NCBI GenBank assembly: GCA_036732755.1
Contig: DAINBU010000141.1
Coordinates: 1 to 11,716, forward strand
DNA length: 11,716 nucleotides
DNA from: DASRRB01 sp036732755
Lineage (GTDB): Bacteria > Planctomycetota > B15-G4 > SIAN01
Direction of reading: 5' to 3'
Part shown: positions 1-7,412 of the stretch, piece by piece
Position numbering within the stretch: position 1 is the stretch's first letter
How the letters are laid out: each line of letters opens with the position of its first letter
Notes under the pieces: generated by a model
What the model was told of the DNA's origin: nothing
Seen by the model: only the letters and a program-made list of their open reading frames with translations
Database searches by the model: none
Position numbers and translations under genes: made by a program

Positions 1-1
1 G

Positions 2-892
2 CGCGTCGACCATACGCTGCACGCGGCGCGCGCTCTCGCGGAGCTGCTTCCGGAGGGGGCGACGGCGGCGATCTCGACGCTGCCGCTCTCGTGCAAGAAG
101 TTCGGCGACGACGCCGGCGCGAAGCGGCGCGGCGCCGCGAACCTCGCGCGCGTCGCGGCCGAGCTGGCGCGGATCGGCTCCGCGACGGGGCGGGAGATCG
201 TCCTCTCGCTCGAGCCCGAGCCGTGCGCGACGCTCGAGACGACCGCCGAGGCGGTCGCCTTCTTCGAGGAGGAGCTCTTCTCCGCGGCGGGGCGCGCCGC
301 GTTCGCCGCCGCTGGCGGAGATGCGAAGTGCTCGGAAGAGCTGCTGCGCCGCTACGTCGGCGTCTGCTTCGACTGCTGCCATCAGGCGGTCGAGTTCGAA
401 GAGGCCGGCGCCGCGCTCGCGCGCCTGGCGAAGGCGGCGATCCGCATCGGGAAGATGCAGGTCTCGAGCGCGCTGCGTGTCGCGCTGCCGCTCGATGATG
501 AGCGGCGCACGGCGCTCGCGCGCTTCGCGGAGCCGCGCTGGCTGCACCAGGCGTTCGTCCGCGGCGACGATGGCTCGGTGCGCGGACACGTCGACCTGCC
601 CGAGCTGCTCGCCGACGCGCGTGCCGTCGCGTCCGCGCGCGAGCTGCGCAGCCACTTCCACGTCCCGGTCGACGCCGCGTCGCTCGGCCCGCTCGAGACG
701 ACGCGCCCGTTCCTCGAGGCGGCGCTCGCGCGCGCGCAGGAGGACGAGCTCACCGACACGTTCGAGATCGAGACCTACACGTTTCCGGTGCTGCCCGACG
801 GTCCGGACGGCGACGCCGCGCTCGTCGCCGCGATCGCCGCGGAGTTCCTCTGGACGCGCGCTCGACTGGACGGCGCTCCCCGGGGCGCCTGA
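2..892 (+). CDS. eboE: EboE, metabolite traffic TIM-barrel protein (5' truncated by window edge)
   Basis: The frame is open from base 2 to a TGA at 890-892, giving 296 residues of a protein usually near 390, so the N-terminus lies outside the window. The order of conserved blocks matches EboE, a xylose-isomerase-like TIM-barrel protein. In order they are an ISTLPLS block, LSLEPEPCATLETT, a GVCFDCCHQAVEFEE block with the barrel's Asp/His pair, KMQVSSALR, LHQAF, HFHVPV, LGPLETT and finally the EIETYT strand followed by VLP. EboE is encoded in eboABCDEF clusters linked to export or processing of a membrane-associated metabolite (studied in cyanobacteria and pseudomonads). Its exact reaction is unknown. 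The remaining ebo genes should lie upstream on the same strand. No ebo gene follows it, so this is probably the 3' end of the cluster. The family assignment is firm; the function is not. Confidence 0.88.
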   Translation, partial: RVDHTLHAARALAELLPEGATAAISTLPLSCKKFGDDAGAKRRGAANLARVAAELARIGSATGREIVLSLEPEPCATLETTAEAVAFFEEELFSAAGRAAFAAAGGDAKCSEELLRRYVGVCFDCCHQAVEFEEAGAALARLAKAAIRIGKMQVSSALRVALPLDDERRTALARFAEPRWLHQAFVRGDDGSVRGHVDLPELLADARAVASARELRSHFHVPVDAASLGPLETTRPFLEAALARAQEDELTDTFEIETYTFPVLPDGPDGDAALVAAIAAEFLWTRARLDGAPRGA

Positions 893-925
893 GCGCGCGT
901 ATCACGGGGATCGGCGCCACGAATG

Positions 926-939
926 ACCCCGGGAGGGGT
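926..939 (+). terminator. Short GC hairpin after eboE, possible weak terminator
   Basis: ACCCC (926-930) and GGGGT (935-939) form a 5-bp stem closed by a GGGA loop, 34 bases after the eboE stop. There is no T-run behind it, so intrinsic termination is doubtful. A second, longer-range inverted repeat links CCCGGGGCGCC at 879-889 to GGCGCCCCGGG at 967-977 and would enclose this hairpin. Confidence 0.25.
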
Positions 940-1030
940 TCCATCGCTTGTCGCAGATTCCCCGGCGGCGCCCCGGGAAACTCATTGCGCATCGCCCCTT
1001 ATTCCGACGTAATGGGCGCCGCGTCAGAGC

Positions 1031-1051
1031 GCGAGGCCAAACCGGCCTCGC
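1031..1051 (+). promoter_or_regulatory. Perfect 8-bp leader hairpin just upstream of a strong ribosome binding site
   Basis: GCGAGGCC (1031-1038) pairs exactly with GGCCTCGC (1044-1051) around a 5-base loop. It ends nine bases before the AGGAG at 1061-1065 that serves the ATG at 1072. It could protect the 5' end of the mRNA or act in translation control. Poor promoter-like hexamers lie upstream (TTGCGC at 985 and TAATGG at 1010, spacing 19), and I do not consider them reliable. Function is inferred from position only. Confidence 0.35.
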
Positions 1052-1071
1052 ATCCAGGCAAGGAGTGATCG

Positions 1072-1170
1072 ATGAGGAAGAGCTGGTCCGTCGGCGCATT
1101 GGCGATCGCTGCCGCCCTCGCGCTGGTGCCCGAACTGCGCGGTGGCTGAGGTGGTCGCTGCAGCGCCAGT
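1072..1170 (+). other. Signal-peptide leader of the thioredoxin-like gene, interrupted by in-frame TGA
   Basis: An ATG at 1072 has an excellent ribosome binding site (AGGAG at 1061-1065, six-base spacer). It encodes MRKSW and then a hydrophobic stretch SVGALAIAAALALV, a typical signal-peptide start. The frame is the same as that of the downstream gene at 1171 but meets a TGA at 1147-1149. If one C is dropped from CCC at 1129-1131, the next frame reads VPNCAVAEVVAAAPV, which supplies a plausible AVA|E signal-peptidase site. One added base near 1167-1172 then rejoins the main frame at ARIDVKW. The native gene therefore probably runs 1072-1809, with two compensating single-base changes here. These may be sequencing errors or real damage. 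Confidence 0.6.
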
Positions 1171-1809
1171 ATGGCGCGCATCGACGTCAAGTGGTCCGAG
1201 CCGACCCTCAACACCTACGACAAGATCAACACGACCGACTTCTTCACGGCGCTCCCCGCCGACTTCAAGGCGGACGGCAAGCCGCTCCTGATCTGGGTCA
1301 CGTCCAGCAAGGACGAGGACAAGATCGAGACGCAGAACATCGAGAGCAGCGTCCTTCGCGACGAGTCGGTCACGATCGGCGCGACGATGTTCCGCTCGAT
1401 CAAGGTGAAGGGCTCGGCCATCAACAAGGGCCACCCCTTCTATGCGACGCTGGGCGGCAAGGAGCTGCCGGCCATGATCGTCGTCGACGCGAACGGCAAG
1501 AAGGTCGGCGCGGAAGAGGGCAAGATCTCGGCGTCGAAGGTCTTCGGTCTGATGAAGCGCGCGGCGGCGCGGACCTACAAGATCGACCTCGACACGATCG
1601 TCAAGGAGACGAAGTCGATCCTCACGGACATCGACAACGTCGAGGCGAAGCGCTCGGCGCTCGCGACGAAGCGCTCGAGCTCGTCGAATGATCGCTCGGC
1701 GCAGTGGGCGAAGGAAGAGAAGGAGCTCGACGCCCAGATGAAGGCGATCGAGACGCGCGAAGCGGCTCTCCGCCGCAAGTGGACGGAGGAGCGCGTCGCG
1801 AAGAGCTGA
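1171..1809 (+). CDS. Secreted thioredoxin-fold protein lacking CxxC, with C-terminal coiled coil
   Basis: The intact frame from ATG 1171 gives 212 residues. The first half has the layout of a thioredoxin-like domain: a KPLLIWVTS strand, then KVKGSAINKGHPF, then LPAMIVVDANGKKVG, where family members have the cis-Pro strand and the D-x-G-K hairpin. The usual redox CxxC position carries SSKDEDK, and the ORF contains no cysteine, so it is not an ordinary disulphide reductase. The last 75 or so residues are rich in charged residues and Ala/Leu (DNVEAKRSALATK, KEEKELDAQMKAIETREAALRRK) and look like a coiled coil. ATG 1171 has a poor ribosome binding site. The likely native start is ATG 1072, in the same frame but separated by a TGA. 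A strong terminator follows, so it is probably a single-gene transcript. The exact family is not recognised. Confidence 0.7.
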   Translation: MARIDVKWSEPTLNTYDKINTTDFFTALPADFKADGKPLLIWVTSSKDEDKIETQNIESSVLRDESVTIGATMFRSIKVKGSAINKGHPFYATLGGKELPAMIVVDANGKKVGAEEGKISASKVFGLMKRAAARTYKIDLDTIVKETKSILTDIDNVEAKRSALATKRSSSSNDRSAQWAKEEKELDAQMKAIETREAALRRKWTEERVAKS

Positions 1810-1838
1810 CGCTCCGAGACTGCAGAGACTCATCGAGC

Positions 1839-1874
1839 CGGGGGCCGGACGAAAGTCCGGCCCCCGTTCGTTTT
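1839..1874 (+). terminator. Strong rho-independent terminator
   Basis: A 12-bp perfect stem pairs CGGGGGCCGGAC (1839-1850) with GTCCGGCCCCCG (1855-1866) around a GAAA tetraloop. It is followed by TTCGTTTT. It lies 30 bases after the stop of the thioredoxin-like gene and separates it from the four-gene unit that starts at 1956. Confidence 0.9.
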
Positions 1875-1955
1875 CACGCAGGGTGCGCGGCGGCCCTCCT
1901 CCCGGCAGGGCGCTATCGTTCGCCCGCCCGCGCCGCACGCGTCCGCGAGAGGTCG

Positions 1956-3083
1956 ATGACGCCGTATCCGTCGCCGTTCGCCTGGCTCGACCCGCTGCTC
2001 AGGTCCGTCGCCGGCGACGCCGTCCCAGCCGCCGCCCTGGAGGCGGCCGCGAGCCGGAGCGCGACGCCGCTCACGCTCGAGCCGCTCGACCGCCGCTTCC
2101 TGCGCGCCGTCTGGATCGACGTGGCGGGCCGCACGCCGCTGCCCGACGAGTGGAAGCGGGTGCAGGGGCGGCCGCGCCGCGAGGTCGTGGCCGAGCTGGT
2201 CGCGAGCCCGGCGGCGTGGGACGGTTTCTACGAGGAGGAGCTCTTCTATTTCCTGCTCGTCGACAACTTCCGCCCCTCGACCGAGGCGTTCGCGGCGCTC
2301 CCCAAGGAGCTCGCCGCGAAGAAGCTCGGCGTGCGCGAGGCGCTGCGGCAGATCGTGTCGAGCCAGTTCTTCAATGCGAGGAATCCCGGCAACGACACGT
2401 TCGTCACCGTCGTGCTCGAGCAGCTGCTCGGGCTCACCGTCCAGAAGGAGACGGCGACGCTCGAGGCGGGCAAGAAGATGTACGACGGCGCCGCGACACC
2501 CCTCCTCGGCAGGCGCGGCGCGAGCCAGGCCGACCTCGTCCGCATCGTCGTCGAGAGCGACGGCTTCGAGCCCTTCTTCCTCGGCCGCAAGGCGACCGCG
2601 ATCTTCGGCGCGGCGCTCCCGCGCAAGCGGCTCGCGGCGGACGCCGCGCGGCTGCGCGCCGAGCCGCTCGCCTGGCCCGACCTGCTCGCCGGCTGGCTCG
2701 CATCGCAGGCGTACGAGGACCTGCTCGCGAAGCCGCGCCCGAAGAGCGACCGCGTCTTCGTGCGCAGCCTCTACGCAGATCTGCTCATGCGCGCACCCGA
2801 CTACCAGGAGTTCCGTCGCAGCCGCAACGCGCTGCTCGCGCTTTCCGATTCTCGCCCGCTCCGCTCGGTGCTCATCAAGATGATGCTGGACGGCGGGCTC
2901 GGCGAGGTCGGGAAGCCGGGGCCCGACGGCGCGGCGTACGTGCGCGACCTCTTCCTGCGCTTCCTGGCGCGCGATCCGACGGCCAAGGAAGCGGAGGCGT
3001 TCACGGCGGAGCTCGCGGGGGCCGACGGGCCGAAGCTCGTCGTCCGCGCCCTCCTCACCCACGGGGAGTACCAGGCCTATTGA
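1956..3083 (+). CDS. DUF1549-like (planctomycete cytochrome-associated) protein with three repeated helical modules
   Basis: This is a 375-residue protein. The frame is open further upstream, but that extension would run back through the terminator. ATG 1956 has GAGAGG three bases before it and begins MTPYPSPFAW. The N-terminal module (residues about 48-90: FLRAVWIDVAGRTPLPDEW, then VVAELVASPAAWDGFYEEE) resembles DUF1549 (PSCyt2), where an R-x-x-x-D-x-x-G-x-x-P pattern is followed by L-V-x-x-L-L-x-S-P. Two shorter copies of the same layout occur at about residues 268-310 (FVRSLYADLLMRAPDYQEF) and 328-375 (YVRDLFLRFLARDPTAKEA, ending in LLTHGEYQAY). These also recall DUF4214 repeats. No clear signal peptide, membrane segment or CxxCH is visible. 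DUF1549 proteins usually pair with DUF1501 proteins, as here with the next gene. Their biochemical role is unknown, and assignment to DUF1549 rests on pattern only. Confidence 0.7.
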   Translation: MTPYPSPFAWLDPLLRSVAGDAVPAAALEAAASRSATPLTLEPLDRRFLRAVWIDVAGRTPLPDEWKRVQGRPRREVVAELVASPAAWDGFYEEELFYFLLVDNFRPSTEAFAALPKELAAKKLGVREALRQIVSSQFFNARNPGNDTFVTVVLEQLLGLTVQKETATLEAGKKMYDGAATPLLGRRGASQADLVRIVVESDGFEPFFLGRKATAIFGAALPRKRLAADAARLRAEPLAWPDLLAGWLASQAYEDLLAKPRPKSDRVFVRSLYADLLMRAPDYQEFRRSRNALLALSDSRPLRSVLIKMMLDGGLGEVGKPGPDGAAYVRDLFLRFLARDPTAKEAEAFTAELAGADGPKLVVRALLTHGEYQAY

Positions 3084-3100
3084 TGTAGGGGGGCGGCCCG

Positions 3101-3116
3101 GCGCGCGGGGGCGCGC
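3101..3116 (+). other. Small GC hairpin between the DUF1549-like and DUF1501-like genes
   Basis: GCGCGC at 3101-3106 and 3111-3116 flank a GGGG loop, in the 127-base gap between the two genes. No T-run follows. It might stabilise processed mRNA ends or tune transcription into the next gene. It could also be chance in such GC-rich DNA. Confidence 0.2.
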
Positions 3117-3210
3117 AAGTTCGACCCGTCACGAAGGGCGCCGGGGAGGGATAGTGACGGCGACCGCGCTACTGGAGAGCGCCCGCCGGACGCTCGCGAG
3201 GAGAGAGAGC

Positions 3211-4413
3211 ATGGACCCGCGCTTCACACGGAGGCAGCTGCTCAAGGCCGGCGCGCTCACCGCGTCGGGAGCGCTGCTCGCGTCGCGGGGCTTCGGAGCG
3301 GCGCCGCGCCTCGCGCTCGGTGGGATGCTCGATCCGCTCGCGCCCGTTCCGCTCGGCGGGCTCAAGACGAAGCGGGTGCTGCTGGTGCTCTTCGCCGGCG
3401 GCGTGCGCGCCAAGGACACCGTCGGCACGCCCGCGAACGTCCCGAACCTGATGCGCCTGGCCGAGAAGGGCGTCGTCTTCAGCAACTGCGGCGCGGCCAA
3501 CCTCGGCCACTACGGCGCCTCGCTCGCGATCCTGACCGGCGTGCCCGAGGCGATGGGCATCCGCGAGAACTCGCGCGGCCTCTCGCCGACCATTTTTGAG
3601 TACGTGAGGAAGGAGTTGAAGCTCGCCGCGAGCGGCGCGTGGCTCTCCGCCAACAACGGCTCGCAGGGCGCCAACTTCGCCTACGGCCTGAACCGCGGCT
3701 GGGGCTCCGAGTACGGCGCGAACGTCATCGACGGCGACGGCATCTTCAACCAGGAGTTCCGCGACACGCTCGCGCAGTTCGGGAAGCCCAAGGCCGACTC
3801 GCCCTCCGACGTCGACCGGCTGCAGAAGCTGCGGCAGTCGATCGGGGCCGGCGCGAAGGGCGACGCGAAGGCGCTGAACGACGAGGAGACCGCGGCGCGC
3901 GTCGAGAAGTACATCAACGACGAGCTCACCCAGAGCAGCACGGTGACGCTGACCGGGCCGGGCGCCGGCGACGCCAAGGCGCTGCGCATCGCGGGCAACA
4001 TCCTGCAGATCTTCCGCCCGCAGCTCCTCTGCGTGTCGCTCACCAGCGCCGACGTCGCGCACGGCTCCTACAACGCCTACGTCGACGTGATCCGCCGCAA
4101 CGACCAGGAGCTCGGCCGCATCGTCGACATCGTGAACGGCGATCCCCAGCTCAAGGACTCGACCTCGATCTTCGTGCTGCCCGAGTTCGGCCGCGACAAG
4201 AACCTGAACCAGCGCAACGGGCTCGACCACGGCGACGGCTCGCCCGAGCTGCAGCGCGTCTCGGTCGTCGCCACCGGCCCCGACTTCAAGACGTCGGGCA
4301 AGGTGGTCGACGCGGCGTGCGAGACGATCGACGTCTGCCCGACGATCTGCCGGCTGCTCGGCACCGACGCCCCGCTCGCGCGCGGCAAGGTCCTTCCGCG
4401 CATCCTCGGCTGA
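3211..4413 (+). CDS. Tat-exported alkaline-phosphatase-fold protein, DUF1501-like
   Basis: This is a 400-residue protein. ATG 3211 is chosen over an in-frame GTG at 3154 because it has a purine-rich GAGGAGAGAGAG just upstream and places a twin-arginine signal (FTRRQLLKAG, residues 5-14) at the N-terminus, with a short Ala/Leu h-region to about residue 30. The body has the alkaline-phosphatase superfamily layout: a VLLVLFAGG strand, NVPNLMRLAEKGVVFSNC, an LAILTG turn, DVAHGSYNAYVDVIRRNDQELG, and a C-terminal PEFGRDKNLNQRNGLDHGDG block. That last block matches the EFGR...N...G-x-D-H signature of DUF1501. The usual metal-binding Asp after the first strand is replaced by Gly, and no Ser/Thr/Cys nucleophile is evident before LTG, so catalysis is uncertain. 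It is probably a periplasmic protein working with its DUF1549-like neighbour. Only 11 bases separate it from the cytochrome gene. Confidence 0.8.
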   Translation: MDPRFTRRQLLKAGALTASGALLASRGFGAAPRLALGGMLDPLAPVPLGGLKTKRVLLVLFAGGVRAKDTVGTPANVPNLMRLAEKGVVFSNCGAANLGHYGASLAILTGVPEAMGIRENSRGLSPTIFEYVRKELKLAASGAWLSANNGSQGANFAYGLNRGWGSEYGANVIDGDGIFNQEFRDTLAQFGKPKADSPSDVDRLQKLRQSIGAGAKGDAKALNDEETAARVEKYINDELTQSSTVTLTGPGAGDAKALRIAGNILQIFRPQLLCVSLTSADVAHGSYNAYVDVIRRNDQELGRIVDIVNGDPQLKDSTSIFVLPEFGRDKNLNQRNGLDHGDGSPELQRVSVVATGPDFKTSGKVVDAACETIDVCPTICRLLGTDAPLARGKVLPRILG

Positions 4414-4424
4414 GCGACGCACGC

Positions 4425-7412
4425 GTGTTCGCACGGGCGCTCGCCGTCACGCTCGCCGCGGGCGCGCACGCGGCGGTCGCGTCGGCGGCGCAGGCGGAGG
4501 GCATGCGGCCCGCCGCGGAGGCGTGCGTCACGTGCCACTCCTCGATCGAGGAGATGCACCCGTGGTACGCGCTCACCTGCACCGCCTGCCACGGCGGCGA
4601 CGGCGCCGCCGCGAAGAAGGAACAGGCGCACGTCCGCAGCGCGCAGAAGTTCCCGAGCGACGAGCGGCTGCTGCCGCGCGACTTCGAACCGGCGCTGGTC
4701 CAGTTCATGAACCCGAGCGACCTGCGCGTCGCGGCCAAGGTCTGCGGCGAGTGCCACGCCGACGACTGCGCGAAGCTCTTGCGGTCGCTCCACTGCACGA
4801 CCGCGGGCCACCTGTCCGACGGGCTCTACGAGAACGGCTTCACGAAGGACCGGAAGACGCGCTTCTCGATCTTCCCGGTGAAGAGCGCGCCGGGGACCGG
4901 CCCGGTCCCCGACGCCGACCCGGTCGCGCTCGCGGCCGCCGCGAAGCACGCCTACCCCGAGCTGCCCGGCTTCCCGCTCGGCGACGACGCCGGCCGGCGC
5001 AACCTCCTCGCCGGCCACGTGGCCGACCTCGCCCGCAAGAGCTGCATGCAGTGCCACCTCTGGTCGGCCGGCACCGCGGTGCGCGGCCGCCTCGGCCAGG
5101 ACGGCAACTACCGCGCGGGCGGCTGCGCGGCGTGTCACGTGACCTACGCCGACGACGGATTCTCGAGGAGCGCCGACCCGACCGTCGACCACGTCGCGCC
5201 CGGCCACCCGCTGAAACACGCGATGGTCGCCGCGCCGCCGACGCAGACCTGCACGCGCTGCCACCTCGGCGACGCCTCGATCGGGCTGTCGTTCCGCGGC
5301 CTCGCGCAGCTCGTGCCCGGCCAGCCGGCCGGGCCGGAGGTGAAGGGGACCACGAAGTCGCTGCTGAACGGCGCCTTCTACGTGAACGACCCGAAGGTCG
5401 TCCCGCCCGACGTGCACCACGAACGCGGCATGCACTGCGTCGACTGCCATACCGTCGCCGACGTGATGGGGGACGGCAACGTCTACGGCTTCATGGAGCA
5501 CGCGGTCGAGATCGAGTGCTCCGACTGCCACGGCACGATCGAGCGGACCTCGCAGCGCAAGACCTCGCGCGGCCGGCCGCTCGCCAACCTGACCGTCGAG
5601 AACGGGCTGGTCTACCTCGTCTCCAAGGTCGACGGGCAGCGTCACTTCGTGCCGCAGGCGGCGCACGTCGTCGACCCCGACCGCGCCGAGTACAACCCGC
5701 GCGCGGCGCGCGCCATGACGCCCGAGCACGAGGCGCTCGCCTGCTACGCGTGCCACTCGGCGTGGAACCCCAACTTCTTCGGCTTCCACTTCGACCGCAA
5801 CGAGTCGTTCACGCAGCTCGACCTGCTCTCGGGCGAACGCACCAAGGGGCGCTGCACGACGACGGAGAAGGTCTTTGCGACCTTCAAGAGCTTCTACCTC
5901 GGCTTCGACGGCAAGGGGCAGGTCGCGCCCTGGCTGGTCGGCTTCTCGACGATGGGCAGCGTGCGCGACGACAAGAACAAGCTCCTCCTCGACCAGCAGC
6001 TGCCGGTGACCGCGGCCGGCCTCTCCGGCATGACGATGGTGCACCACCAGACGCACACGGTGCGCGCCGAGGCGCGCGCCTGCGTCGAGTGCCACCGCTC
6101 GCCCGCGACGCTCGGGCTCGGGTCGCAGAACTTCAACCTCTCGCGCGAGCTCGCCGCGCTGGTCGACCGGCGCGGGCTGCACCTGGTCGCGATCGACCGT
6201 CAGCACTTCGAATTCTCCGCGCCGCTCGCGAGCCTGCCGCTCCCGCAGGCCGTCGCGGTCGCGGCGAAGTGCGACGACCTCCAGGGCCGCTTCGAGACGC
6301 TCTTCGTCGCGCTCGAGCGCGCAGGCGTCGTCGTGGTCGACGCGCACCGCCCCGCCTTCCCCGAGAAGATCGGCTTCCTCGACTGCGAGGACCCGCGCGC
6401 GCTGCTGGTGCGCGGGACGACGCTCTATGTCGCGAACGGGACGCACGGCATCGCCCTGTTCGACGTGAAGGACCCGCGCAAGCCGCGGCCGCTCGGGCGC
6501 GCGCCGACCGCGGAGGCGCGCAGCCTCGACCTCTCGTGGCCCGACCTCTACGTCGCCGACAGCGCCGACGGCATCAAAGTCTTCGACGTGAACGACCCGG
6601 CGAAGCCCGACTTCATCGCCCACGTCGACCCCAACCAGTCCTCCGCCGCCAAGGACGACGCGTGCGCGGTGCGAGTCCTGTTCCAGTACTCGCGGCCCGA
6701 CGACGGCAAGGGGCGGCGCACCCACGCGCGCAAGCTGGCCGCGATCGCGAGCAACCAGCAGGGCTTCCAGCTCTTCGACGTCACCGAGCCGCGCAAGGCG
6801 GCGCGCCTCTACCCGCCGCCCGACCTGGTGAACCCCGGCGGGCGGACCAGCTCGCCCGACCAGGGCGTGCCGCACTTCTTCGACGTGCAGGTCTTCTCGC
6901 GCTTCGACCTCGGCAGCCCGGGCGGCGACATCCCGACCGAGGAGAACGACTACGCCTGCTTCGCGGTGCAGGACGGAGACGTCGCGGTCGGCCAGGGCCA
7001 CGCGCTCATGGTCCGCATCACCAATCCGCGCGCGCCGAAGGTCGTCTCGAACGGGACCGCGCCCGACGGCGCATTCCGCCTCGCGATGGCGGCCTGGTAC
7101 AACGCGCCGTTCCTGCAGCGCTTCGCGCTCGTCGCGGGGCGCGACGCGGCGACGGTGCTCAACACCTCGGCGAGCGACAAGCCGATGCTGCTCGGCCCGC
7201 TCTTCGGCGAGGGGCTCCCGATCCTGGGGATCGTCGTCGAGGAGTTCCCGCTCGACCGCATGGTCGACGAGAACGGCCGGCAATTGAAGGACATCTCGCA
7301 TCCCGACTCGCGTTACCTGACGCACGCCGAGATCGACCGCGTCCTCCACGTCCCGCTGCCGGACGAGGACCTCGCGCAGCCGGGCCCGCCCGCCGCGGAG
7401 ACCAAGCGATGA
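4425..7412 (+). CDS. Decahaem c-type cytochrome fused to an LVIVD beta-propeller
   Basis: This is a 995-residue protein. GTG 4425 is chosen because it yields a signal peptide (MFARALAVTLAAGAHAAVAS, then AAQA|EG) and sits 11 bases after the previous stop. No good ribosome binding site is visible, so coupling to the upstream gene is likely. Ten CxxCH motifs begin at residues 34, 52, 107, 207, 234, 276, 338, 365, 440 and 553, each a covalent haem c site. The block HHQTHTVRAEARACVECHRSP-ATLGLG is typical of multihaem cytochromes of this type. From about residue 600 the protein has LVIVD-like blades: GVVVVD (634), GIALFDVKDP (675), GIKVFDVNDP (716) and GFQLFDVTEP (780), plus weaker ones near 860 and 907. 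That suggests a six-bladed propeller. It is expected in the periplasm or on the cell surface, moving electrons, with the propeller binding a partner. The redox partner cannot be told from the sequence. Confidence 0.9.
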   Translation: MFARALAVTLAAGAHAAVASAAQAEGMRPAAEACVTCHSSIEEMHPWYALTCTACHGGDGAAAKKEQAHVRSAQKFPSDERLLPRDFEPALVQFMNPSDLRVAAKVCGECHADDCAKLLRSLHCTTAGHLSDGLYENGFTKDRKTRFSIFPVKSAPGTGPVPDADPVALAAAAKHAYPELPGFPLGDDAGRRNLLAGHVADLARKSCMQCHLWSAGTAVRGRLGQDGNYRAGGCAACHVTYADDGFSRSADPTVDHVAPGHPLKHAMVAAPPTQTCTRCHLGDASIGLSFRGLAQLVPGQPAGPEVKGTTKSLLNGAFYVNDPKVVPPDVHHERGMHCVDCHTVADVMGDGNVYGFMEHAVEIECSDCHGTIERTSQRKTSRGRPLANLTVENGLVYLVSKVDGQRHFVPQAAHVVDPDRAEYNPRAARAMTPEHEALACYACHSAWNPNFFGFHFDRNESFTQLDLLSGERTKGRCTTTEKVFATFKSFYLGFDGKGQVAPWLVGFSTMGSVRDDKNKLLLDQQLPVTAAGLSGMTMVHHQTHTVRAEARACVECHRSPATLGLGSQNFNLSRELAALVDRRGLHLVAIDRQHFEFSAPLASLPLPQAVAVAAKCDDLQGRFETLFVALERAGVVVVDAHRPAFPEKIGFLDCEDPRALLVRGTTLYVANGTHGIALFDVKDPRKPRPLGRAPTAEARSLDLSWPDLYVADSADGIKVFDVNDPAKPDFIAHVDPNQSSAAKDDACAVRVLFQYSRPDDGKGRRTHARKLAAIASNQQGFQLFDVTEPRKAARLYPPPDLVNPGGRTSSPDQGVPHFFDVQVFSRFDLGSPGGDIPTEENDYACFAVQDGDVAVGQGHALMVRITNPRAPKVVSNGTAPDGAFRLAMAAWYNAPFLQRFALVAGRDAATVLNTSASDKPMLLGPLFGEGLPILGIVVEEFPLDRMVDENGRQLKDISHPDSRYLTHAEIDRVLHVPLPDEDLAQPGPPAAETKR

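Noticed and set aside
985..1015. Promoter TTGCGC / TAATGG upstream of the thioredoxin-like gene
   Set aside because: The hexamers match poorly, the spacing is 19, and planctomycete promoters are not well predicted by this consensus.
1147..1149. Selenocysteine at the in-frame TGA of the thioredoxin-like gene
   Set aside because: The TGA lies just after the signal-peptide core, far from the position of a thioredoxin redox site. I see no convincing SECIS-like hairpin directly behind it, and a frame change explains the region better.
3154..3210. GTG 3154 as start of the DUF1501-like gene
   Set aside because: It would put 19 extra residues ahead of the twin-arginine signal. ATG 3211 has a much better purine-rich ribosome binding site.
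4770..4815. HCTTAGH as an eleventh haem site in the decahaem protein
   Set aside because: The spacing is C-x4-H with a single Cys, which does not fit CxxCH. Related cytochromes have a similar TTAGH segment with no Cys, so it is likely structural.
4077..7349. Very long open frame (1090 codons) on the minus strand
   Set aside because: It is antisense to the cytochrome gene. Its product is an Arg/Val/Ala/Asp/Glu-rich string without domains, as expected from mirrored high-GC codons, whereas the plus frame has ten CxxCH motifs and a propeller.
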